NCBI GenBank assembly: GCA_963743595.1
Contig: CAVURW010000048.1
Location: forward strand, 1 to 13,939
Source of the DNA: CAVURW01 sp963743595
GTDB taxonomy: Bacteria > Verrucomicrobiota > Verrucomicrobiia > Methylacidiphilales > UBA1321
DNA length: 13,939 nucleotides
Reading direction: 5' to 3'
In this document: in pieces, positions 1 through 5,958 of the stretch
Position numbering within the stretch: the stretch's first letter is position 1
How the letters are laid out: every line of letters starts with the position of its first letter
Notes under the pieces: model-generated
What the model was told of the DNA's origin: nothing
What the model saw: only the letters and a program-made list of their open reading frames with translations
Databases searched by the model: none
Translations under genes and position numbers: made by a program

Positions 1-332
1 TTGAAAAAGCGTGAGAAAAGTCTGTTACGAAAGTTGAGACGAAAAAGCGCCGCCAATTGAGATGGCCACGAGACCCGAAAGTGGAAACGAAAGAGGTGCC
101 GCTGGGCGAGGGACAATCCCCGCCCGATCGCGGGAAGTGACCGCCTGGCGGCTCATCTCCAAACTGGATCGCGTCGCTCACCTCGGGCTCTCCAAGCCTC
201 GCCTCGGTCAGCTTTGGCAATCAGAAGGCACAGAGACAATAAAGTTAGCTTCGGACCGGTCGCCCTCTCCATCCCCCGGCCAGCATGACGCTGGACACAG
301 TTTGGGGGGAACATTATTTAGCCGCTCGTCGC

Positions 333-356
333 TCAAGGAGCCGTTCCTCTCCTTGA
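333..356. repeat. Perfect 8-bp inverted repeat
   Basis: TCAAGGAG (333-340) and CTCCTTGA (349-356) pair perfectly around an 8-nt loop. No T-tract follows, so it is not a normal intrinsic terminator. Its function is unknown. Confidence 0.5.
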
Positions 357-385
357 AATCCATCCTCAGAAAAGGAGAGGGCAGT

Positions 386-445
386 ATGTTGGCGGGCTCT
401 TCGGCCCGCTACGAGTCGCATGTCGCAATTTTTCTTGCCCGGTGA
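386..445 (+). CDS. Possible 19-residue leader or small peptide
   Basis: An unusually strong ribosome binding site (AAAGGAGAGG, about 371-380) stands 5 bases before ATG 386. The frame then encodes 19 residues beginning MLAGSSARYE and stops at 443-445. A GC-rich hairpin (392-409) lies within the first codons. The same frame is the tail of a longer 62-445 open frame, but the internal ATG is the only start with a good ribosome binding site. No known peptide is recognised and no regulated gene follows immediately, since the HTH gene begins about 160 bases downstream. This may be chance. Confidence 0.2.
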   Translation: MLAGSSARYESHVAIFLAR

Positions 446-603
446 CGACAGGTGACGCAGGTGCACTAACCCCTTCTGCTCATTCTGGTCTTTACTATGC
501 GTATGAATAAATGCCTCCCTTCCGAAATTAATTTAAAACAGTCGGACTATACCGACCCGCACGCTAACCAATGTGAAGAAGTTACGCTCTAATTACTCGA
601 CAT

Positions 604-846
604 ATGAATAACAATAACCTACTATCTCCTTCGAAAGCTAAGGTTGAGGACGAACACTTGATGAGCCTGGAAGTTGTTGCCGAAAAGCTGGGTGTTTCAT
701 CGCGTTCTGTCCGTCGGCTTATCGCTCGAGGCGATCTCGCAAAACCTGTCAAAGTTTTGAGTTCACCCCGGCTCTACCACTCGGACGTAACCATCTACAT
801 GGAAAAGCTCAAACAAAAGCGGGACAACAAGGAACGGAAAATATGA
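604..846 (+). CDS. Excisionase-like helix-turn-helix DNA-binding protein
   Basis: This is an 80-residue protein with one winged-helix/MerR-like HTH of the excisionase (HTH_17) type. The core begins MSLEVVAEKLGVSSRSVRRL (residues 20-39), with helix-turn-helix signature EVVAEKLGVSSRSVRRLI, followed by the usual wing and a short helix ending in a Lys/Arg-rich tail. Such proteins next to tyrosine integrases act as recombination directionality factors or as repressors of the element. The stop codon overlaps the integrase ATG (ATGA at 843-846), so the two are probably translationally coupled. The start is uncertain. ATG 604 lacks a clear ribosome binding site, whereas ATG 661 has GAGGA about 10 bases upstream and sits at the start of the conserved domain. 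The family is clear, but the excisionase role is inferred from context. Confidence 0.75.
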   Translation: MNNNNLLSPSKAKVEDEHLMSLEVVAEKLGVSSRSVRRLIARGDLAKPVKVLSSPRLYHSDVTIYMEKLKQKRDNKERKI

Positions 847-2213
847 TCAGCATGGTTTATCGGCGCAAGCGCACAAAGAAAAACGGGAAGATTGAAAGTG
901 CTCGTCTTTATCGTGGCCGTTATCGGTTGGACGGTGACACCAAAATCGCCGACATCGCTTTGCATACTTCAGACAAACGAGTTGCTCAGCAGGCATTGGA
1001 AAAGATCGTACAACAAAAGCAATTGGAGGCCGCGGGCTTGGCTCCTTCGGAGAACCAGAAGAACGCCGCCCAGATGACCATTCAGGAGCACTTGAAAAAC
1101 TATCTGGTCGACGTTACCACCCGAGGTCGTGAACCTAAGTATCTTGAGACGTTGCGTTACACCATTCAGAAAGTTGTCAAGGGGTGTGACTGGAAAGTTA
1201 TGGCGGATGTCACCGCAGACAGCTTCATCACGTGGCGTGCAAATCAACAAAAGGCTCCAAAAACACTCAAGGAATATCTGGTAGCCACGTCCGGTTTATT
1301 TAACTGGATGGAGCGACAAGAGCGGATCGATAAAAATCCCCTGCGCCGGGTTCAAAGAGTCCAGACCGCAGGCAAGCAGACTTTTATTCGCAGAGCCTTT
1401 ACAGATGACGAAATGCAGCGACTCCTGGCAATTGCCGGGCCTCGAAAGATCGTCTATCTCATGGCCGTCTACACAGGGCTAAGACGAGGCGAATTGGGCA
1501 AACTCGTGGCTTCGGACATCCATCTCGACGTTGCTCAACCGTTCATGACCGTTCGAGCATCGATCACCAAAAACCATTGCCAAGCCAACATTCCGCTCCA
1601 TCCCGACCTACACAAGGACTTGAGCACAATCGTTCGGGAACGTCCCTCGCCGGGAAAGCTGCTGGATCATCTAATCCCGAGCATGTACCAGTTCCGCCGC
1701 GACTTGGTTGCCGCTAAAATCGACTTTGTTAATGCCGACGGCAAGCGAGCCGACTTTCACTCCCTCCGCTACACCTTGGCCACCAACATGGCCCGAGCCG
1801 GAATCAATCCGCGACTCGCTATGGAAGTCATGCGCCATCACGACATCAAGCTCACCACCAAGACTTACACCGACGCCGGACTTTTGCCCGTCGCAGACGC
1901 GGTGTTAACCCTTCCCAGTTTGGAGTCACGCACACAAATAGGCACACACCATTTGATCCGGCACCGAGCCGACCCGTCCAACCCAGTCACTAAGATGTCA
2001 AAACAGAAAAGATTACAAAGCACTGAACATCAAAAAGTTATGGTGCTCTCGGCTAACCCTGACCAGACTAGTCACGACTTCCACGAAAGTGAAAAAAACA
2101 GGTCGCAGACCGTCTGGCAAGACGGTCGAAGGCCTGGGTCTCATTGCAAAGCGTTAGCGGGCTGTAAGGAGGCAGCAATCCGACCGTTACCTACCGAACT
2201 CTTTACATGTTAA
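843..2213 (+). CDS. Tyrosine recombinase / phage-type integrase
   Basis: This site-specific recombinase would integrate or excise a mobile element by way of a 3'-phosphotyrosine intermediate. Residues 1-60 are basic (arm/AP2-like), about 78-170 resemble the SAM-like core-binding domain, and about 185-345 form the catalytic domain. Catalytic residues visible are Arg214 (TGLRRGEL), a likely beta-hairpin Lys243, His306-x-x-Arg309 (FHSLRYT), His332/333 (MRHHD) and the nucleophile Tyr342 (TKTYTDAG). All six expected positions are filled, so it should be active. The gene overlaps the HTH gene by ATGA. The tail continues about 114 residues after Tyr342, longer than I expect for this family. The last stretch looks low-complexity and contains a perfect 8-bp hairpin (2108-2127), so the end may have been added by recombination or may cover an attachment site. 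No partner att repeat was identified by eye. Confidence 0.92.
   Translation: MISMVYRRKRTKKNGKIESARLYRGRYRLDGDTKIADIALHTSDKRVAQQALEKIVQQKQLEAAGLAPSENQKNAAQMTIQEHLKNYLVDVTTRGREPKYLETLRYTIQKVVKGCDWKVMADVTADSFITWRANQQKAPKTLKEYLVATSGLFNWMERQERIDKNPLRRVQRVQTAGKQTFIRRAFTDDEMQRLLAIAGPRKIVYLMAVYTGLRRGELGKLVASDIHLDVAQPFMTVRASITKNHCQANIPLHPDLHKDLSTIVRERPSPGKLLDHLIPSMYQFRRDLVAAKIDFVNADGKRADFHSLRYTLATNMARAGINPRLAMEVMRHHDIKLTTKTYTDAGLLPVADAVLTLPSLESRTQIGTHHLIRHRADPSNPVTKMSKQKRLQSTEHQKVMVLSANPDQTSHDFHESEKNRSQTVWQDGRRPGSHCKALAGCKEAAIRPLPTELFTC
2108..2127. repeat. Perfect hairpin within the 3' end of the integrase gene
   Basis: GACCGTCT (2108-2115) and AGACGGTC (2120-2127) pair perfectly across a 4-base loop. 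The hairpin sits in the extension of the integrase reading frame beyond the catalytic tyrosine. No T-tract follows, so termination is unlikely. An arm or core binding site for the recombinase is possible but unproven. Confidence 0.5.
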
Positions 2214-2671
2214 CGCTTTATAACTGATAAATCCAGAGAAAAAACGTAGATATAAGTACATTTCGGCAACTGACTGCTATGCGTCCGCGGAGGGCTGTTA
2301 TGCGGGCACAGGTTCAAATACGGGCGCATATTCCACTTAACTATTAGTTCTCATCAAGTTAAATGAGTATTCGCGGCGATAGCCGAGTTTATGGAAAGCC
2401 ATTTTGAAGAGAATGAACACTGCAATTGTTGTTCTCCGCAGTATATGATTGTCGGCCACGCTCGAAACCGAAACCACGTGCTGGGTTCGCGAAGTGTCGC
2501 GAAATAAAAAAGTCTTGGAGAAGGAAGCATTTATTTAACACTCCATTGCTGGTTGCTCCCTCCATTCGGTGGCCACGGGTGGAGCCTTGGGCAGTTGACA
2601 TGGCAGGCACTTCCAAGACATTCAAATTTCCAGGAGAATTTGAACTGTAGAAATCGAGGTTTCCCGATCTA
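2214..2671. other. No gene recognised between integrase and pseudogenes
   Basis: About 460 bases contain only open frames on both strands (roughly 2389-2650) without recognisable domains or ribosome binding sites. A 4-bp hairpin (CGGC GATA GCCG, 2374-2385) and a 5-bp CTCAT/ATGAG repeat upstream of it are the only structures noticed. No terminator follows the integrase. Confidence 0.4.
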
Positions 2672-3707
2672 TCAGCGGGGTTGATATTGCGGCACCCATA
2701 TCTGGTTTAAGCCCCCGTTGTCAGCCCGTTGGTCAACACTCGCGCCTTGTTGGGTGGAAGCGCCAGCGACCTCAAGCAACAGTTTGCTTTGGACATTTTA
2801 AATCGTGTAGAAGCCGTTACCCGTATCAGAGAATTTCCATTTTTGATTAGCACCGGCGTTCCGGCCCTCTTGGTAAACGACTGTTCCTGTTGCCCCAGAA
2901 CCACCTGCGACACTCACATTGCAGTCGCTATGGATATTTGAGATCGCATAAGTATTCCCATTAAGGCCAGTGATAACACGGGGAATAGCCCTACGCTGAA
3001 AACACCGAGCGCGTTCAACCACCCATTATGATAGGCTAAATCAGCGCCGAAATTGTTGCCATTCAGGGCGAGCAACTTCCGTTTGCGACGAAAATGAAAC
3101 TAAGTCCCTGGTCGCCTATGTCGATAACGGTAAACTCTTGTGCAGTTCCAACGGTAGTGCTGTCAGCAATCAAGTTGGTTGATCCATAAACGGTAACATA
3201 TTTCCGTCAGCCATCGCTTTTAGTGCACTATGTTCATCTCCTAAGATGATCTCTTGGAATGTTTCCAAGGTCCGGATGCATGGGCTAGTGGCGGCAAGTG
3301 TACCGTCTCCGTGATTCCCTGCCATTACAAATCCAGCGCTACCCTGGGCAAGGGCGTATTGAGGGACGGGCAGTTTCCTTCTGGGCATAAAGCAACGTAC
3401 CAAGGCCTGCTCCTTGACTGGCTAAGGTTTCCACCCTTCGGCTTGCACAACTTGGGCGGTGTAGGGATCAGAAAAACCACTTCGCTGAAATCCTGAATGG
3501 GCCATCGTATAGTTGGGATTGAAGAGGCCACGATTTTGGGTGTAATGCAGGTGGAGTGGTTCCGAAGGTGTTATCCCATGTGACCCCATAGCCCAAGTAC
3601 TTCGCCTCGTATTCGCAGGTGGCTAAGAGCAACTTATTATGAAATGTGAAGAGGTTGACGCGAGAGGAGTTCATTACGATTTCCGCGGCACCTACTCCGA
3701 TGGACAT
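2672..3707 (-). pseudogene. Decayed secreted lyase-like protein with fascin-like and ricin-type trefoil regions
   Basis: Piecing frames together right to left gives three regions. (1) About 3660-3350: SRVNLFTFHNKLL, EYEAKYLGYGVTWDNTFGTT, then in another frame NPNYTMAHSGFQRSGFSDPY, and in a third GAGLGTLLYA. This order and style recall C-terminal parts of alginate-lyase-superfamily proteins, an assignment from memory with moderate confidence. (2) About 3340-3040: GFVMAGNHGDGTLAATS, ETFQ, then after a frame change GKYVTVYGSTNLIADSTTVG, resembling fascin-like trefoil repeats. (3) About 2950-2675: two ricin-type repeats, YAISNIHSDCNVSVAGGSG...NQKWKFSDTGNGFYTI and NVQSKLLLEVAGASTQQGAS...GLNQIW, separated by an in-frame TAA at 2798-2800. 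At least five frame changes (near 3530, 3423, 3355, 3195 and 3070) plus this stop mean it cannot make an intact protein as written. An intact gene would encode a secreted polysaccharide-degrading enzyme. Sequencing error could contribute (see the adapter-like site). Confidence 0.6.
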
Positions 3708-3721
3708 ATTTCCCCGAGCAT

Positions 3722-4140
3722 TCTGGTGGATCGGGAGCGTTTGTGGTCAATGGGACCAACACCTATAGCGGTAATCTCACGCTTCAAAACGGAGGATTAT
3801 TTGAATTCGGGGTTGCCAATGGAGTGGCCTCGGGAGCCACCTTTACGCTGGGTAACACCAGCGAAATGACGATTGACGGTATTTTGGGTTTTAATAATAG
3901 CAATACGGGTCTTTATTCTGGCACGATAGGGACATTAACGCTTTCTGGCAGCAATACCTAATTTACGTTGGGTGGAGCACTGGGTATCACAACCGGCGGG
4001 GGAAGTACGAGTTTGGGAGCGCTTACGCTTGCAAGCAATACAACGTCGATTTTGGACTTTGGAGCCAGTGCGAACGTTGTTCTCTCCTTTGCCTCAATAT
4101 CGATCCCCAGCACCTCAACTTTTCTGGACGTATATGACTA
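3722..4140 (+). pseudogene. Fragment of an autotransporter-associated beta-strand repeat (PATR-type) surface protein
   Basis: One plus-strand frame reads SGGSGAFVVNGTNTYSGNLT, LTLSGSNT, a TAA at 3959-3961, then FTLGGALGITTGGGSTSLGA and LTLASNTTSILDFGASANVV, ending around TSTFLDVYDY. Gly/Asn/Thr-rich NGTNTYSG and LTLSGSNTYT units are the hallmark of autotransporter-associated beta-strand repeats. The LTLASNTTSILDFG block resembles the segment before the C-terminal anchor in large Verrucomicrobia and Planctomycetes surface proteins. The stop falls where a tyrosine codon is expected (NTY), so a single substitution TAC/TAT to TAA would explain it. Similarity ends abruptly at about 4140. There is no signal peptide, anchor or barrel, and no start, so both ends are missing. 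It abuts the oppositely oriented lyase/ricin pseudogene. Confidence 0.65.
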
Positions 4141-4244
4141 TATCATGCCGACGAGATTAAGAGGCACCTGTTTTCAAGAGAAGATGTACCACTTGAGGTG
4201 TACAAGTGAGCTAACTGAGCTAGAACCAAGAACGGCTTTACTAG

Positions 4245-4610
4245 TTAAGAGGACCTCCGGACGTCCGTGCTTTCCGATCTAGAGCTTTTGCGAAATCCTC
4301 TGCCCCAAACGACAAACGAGGCCATCGCAAACAGTGCAAGTACGAAGGGAAGGTGGCTGTATTCGTTTCGGCTTATGTGGAAACCGGCTGCAAGGATCAT
4401 GATCGTAGCTAGACCGGCAGCCGCCCATTGGGTGAGAAACGGGAGAATCCCAGTAACTAAGGGCAAAATAAGCCCGACTGCACCCGCGACCTCACAAGTA
4501 CCGATAAAGATGTAAAGCAGCTGCGGATTATGCGCCAAAAGCTTGTCTGCACCTGAGTGCAGGAACTCAATAGCTAAGAGAATCTGAGCGATCCAGAGTG
4601 CGATTTTCAT
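4245..4610 (-). CDS. DoxX-like small integral membrane protein
   Basis: A 121-residue protein with four hydrophobic segments, starting MKIALWIAQILLAIEFLHSG. The helix 1 pattern (ALWIAQILLAIEFLHSGADK), a Gly/Glu-containing second helix (IGTCEVAGAVGLILP) and a final GRGFRK match the DoxX-like family (PF13564/PF07681). Members are inner-membrane proteins, some tied to redox or thiol stress; the function here is unassigned. I chose ATG 4610 because it begins the first helix. The upstream extension to 4688 is polar and unlike the family. The last 11 residues after RKSS are encoded by the adapter-like stretch, so the true C-terminus may differ. The gene diverges from the DUF892 gene across about 250 bases in which I see no clear promoter. 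Confidence 0.8.
   Translation of the reverse strand: MKIALWIAQILLAIEFLHSGADKLLAHNPQLLYIFIGTCEVAGAVGLILPLVTGILPFLTQWAAAGLATIMILAAGFHISRNEYSHLPFVLALFAMASFVVWGRGFRKSSRSESTDVRRSS
4251..4280. other. Sequence closely resembling a sequencing adapter (possible assembly junction)
   Basis: Read on the minus strand from 4280, the sequence is AGATCGGAA, AGCAC, GG, ACGTC and continues with CGGAGGTCC. The TruSeq index adapter starts AGATCGGAAGAGCACACGTC. All 19 bases of those matching blocks line up with one missing G and one GG insertion, and weaker similarity continues to about 4251. The site lies exactly where recognisable DoxX sequence ends and unrelated sequence begins. Chance cannot be excluded, but a noisy adapter at a chimeric join is a serious alternative. 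Confidence 0.45.
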
Positions 4611-4858
4611 GCCTGTTATTTGGTTAAGTTTAAATTTGCACGATTCCCGCGGTTCACAGGTCTTCGTGTTCAGAATAGCAAAAAGCACGCCTACCCGAGC
4701 GAACCGTTATGTCTTCGATTAAGCATCGGCCTTTTGCAGAAATTCATTCCCGAAAGACGGCAATTTGCAGCCGTGACTGTGATCAAAGAAAGGTGCTATC
4801 GAATGTAAGATACTATCAATAAACACTTTATAGCTAACCTAAAATATGGGCATCAGAA

Positions 4859-5419
4859 ATGTTGGCTTGGAAGGCCATGAAAAAAGACGTTACCACATCT
4901 GTTAAGGAATCGCTCGGTTTTGAAAAAGTATCCACGCTCGAAGAGCTGTTTATTGAACAGCTCCAAGACCTCCATAGTGCCGAAACACAGCTCTTGAAGG
5001 CATTGCCGAAAATGGCTGAAGCGGCCACTTCTCCTGAACTAAAAAAAGGTTTCACCCATCATCTGGAGCAGACTAAAGTTCATGCACAACGGCTGGAAGA
5101 AGTCCTTGCTCGCCATGGTGGTTCAGCGGACGGGAAGACTTGTCAGGCCATGAAGGGGCTGATCAAAGAGGGAAGCGAGACGATCACCGAATACATGACT
5201 GAAGAGCTGAAGGATGCCGCACTGATTGCGGATGCCCAGCGCGTAGAACACTATGAGATGGCGGGTTACGGCACCGTCGTCTCTTTCGCCAAACTTCTGG
5301 GCGATAAGGAAGCTGAAGAGACGTTGCACGCCACTCTGAAAGAAGAGACTGCTACGGACGAAAAGCTCACGAAGCTCTCTCATTCCCTTAACTTAAAGCC
5401 TTCTAAAAAGAAGCATTAA
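4859..5419 (+). CDS. Ferritin-like DUF892 protein (YciE/YciF type)
   Basis: A 186-residue protein matching the DUF892 ferritin-like four-helix family along nearly its full length. Motifs seen are EELFIEQLQDLHSAETQLLK (28-47), ALPKM (48-52), H68/Q71/H75 in HHLEQTKVHAQRLE, the CQAMKGLIKEG block (95-105), and the invariant-looking DAALIADAQRVEHYEMAGYG (119-138). A typical LGDKEAEETL ... TLKEETATDEKL third/fourth helix and a Lys-rich tail follow. Glu and His residues on the helices fit a di-metal site as in E. coli YciF; the family is linked to stress responses, but its activity is not settled. Starts at ATG 4859 or ATG 4877 are both possible. Neither has a well-spaced ribosome binding site, as GGAAGG lies only 2 bases before 4877. 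An intrinsic terminator follows at once, so it is probably monocistronic. Confidence 0.9.
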   Translation: MLAWKAMKKDVTTSVKESLGFEKVSTLEELFIEQLQDLHSAETQLLKALPKMAEAATSPELKKGFTHHLEQTKVHAQRLEEVLARHGGSADGKTCQAMKGLIKEGSETITEYMTEELKDAALIADAQRVEHYEMAGYGTVVSFAKLLGDKEAEETLHATLKEETATDEKLTKLSHSLNLKPSKKKH

Positions 5420-5440
5420 TCTGACTTGTTCGGAGATGCG

Positions 5441-5478
5441 GCTCCTGTGGTTGATATGACCGCAGGAGCTTTGTTTTT
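5441..5478 (+). terminator. Intrinsic terminator of the DUF892 gene
   Basis: GCTCCTGTGG (5441-5450) pairs with CCGCAGGAGC (5460-5469) with one G-T pair around a 9-base loop, followed by TTTGTTTTT (5470-5478). It lies 22 bases after the DUF892 stop. On the other strand no T-run follows the stem, so it is weaker for the converging operon. Confidence 0.88.
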
Positions 5479-5514
5479 AATCTGGACGAGGTCGAACCGT
5501 TAGAACGATCAAGT

Positions 5515-5958
5515 TTATCTCTGATCGAGGCGTTCCCCAGGTGTTCGATTTTGCGTCAGCCAGAAATCCTTTAAAGAACGGGCGATATCATTTAAATCAT
5601 TCGGCTTAAAGGGTTTCACCAAGTAAGCGTTAACACCATGTTTATAGGCTAATAGAATGTCTGACTCTTGCAGTGAAGAGGTCAGAATAATCACGGGTAC
5701 CATTCGAAAATTCGATTCGTTTCGAATCCAATCAAGAACCTGAATTCCGGATCGCCTCGGCATATTTAAATCGAGAACTATGAGGTAGGGATCGGCCCTG
5801 TTCGCGTAAGGGCCCAGTCCGGCGCAATAATCGATTGCTTCCTGGCCGTCGCGCACGATAACGAGGGGGTGAACGATGTCCACAGCCTTAAACGCGCGCT
5901 GAAGGAAAAAGACGTCGTTCTCCTCGTCTTCGGCATAAAGGACAGGTTTCGGATTCAT
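5515..5958 (-). CDS. Single-domain response regulator (receiver only)
   Basis: 147 residues making up one CheY-like receiver domain with no output domain. The acidic pocket is Glu10/Asp11 (YAEDEENDVFFLQRAF), the phospho-acceptor is Asp63 (IVLDLNMPRRSG), and the switch residues are Thr93/Ser94 (ILTSS) and Lys115 (YLVKPF). The ENDVFFLQRAF helix and the AxGxxxYxxRADPYLIVLDLNMP spacing are typical of Rcp1-type regulators that are encoded next to phytochrome-like or CHASE/PAS kinases. It is the last gene of the four-gene operon. Its ATG overlaps the kinase stop (ATGA, 5955-5958) and it has no ribosome binding site of its own, so translational coupling is likely. It should receive phosphate from the neighbouring kinase. 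Without an output domain its target must be a protein partner or phosphorelay not visible here. Confidence 0.92.
   Translation of the reverse strand: MNPKPVLYAEDEENDVFFLQRAFKAVDIVHPLVIVRDGQEAIDYCAGLGPYANRADPYLIVLDLNMPRRSGIQVLDWIRNESNFRMVPVIILTSSLQESDILLAYKHGVNAYLVKPFKPNDLNDIARSLKDFWLTQNRTPGERLDQR

Larger units (their letters stand above)
1..603. other. Left-edge region without a convincing gene
   Basis: No recognisable protein is seen in any frame. Frame 1 is open from the window edge to a TGA at 58-60 and reads as a very basic tail (LKKREKSLLRKLRRKSAAN), which could be the end of a gene starting outside the window. A 127-codon frame at 62-445 has no recognisable domain, and its composition (many Ser, Arg, Gly, Pro) looks non-coding. 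Small structures are present: an 8-bp inverted repeat at 333-356, a GC-rich 6-bp hairpin at 392-409 (GCGGGC/GCCCGC), and a 5-bp hairpin at 541-556 (GTCGG/CCGAC) just upstream of the HTH gene, which could be an operator. Confidence 0.4.

Noticed and set aside
62..445. 127-codon plus-strand open frame
   Set aside because: No ribosome binding site at its start, no recognisable domain, and random-looking composition. Only its last 19 codons behind a strong ribosome binding site are kept as a weak candidate.
2311..2319. GGTTCAAAT, resembling a tRNA T-loop near the integrase end (possible att site in a tRNA)
   Set aside because: The flanking bases do not form the T-stem or acceptor stem, and no D- or anticodon arm can be drawn.
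4141..4200. Further adapter-like matches (ACGAGAT near 4151; CAAGAGAAGA near 4175)
   Set aside because: Each match is only 7-10 bases and not arranged as in a real adapter next to the stronger match. Too weak to claim.
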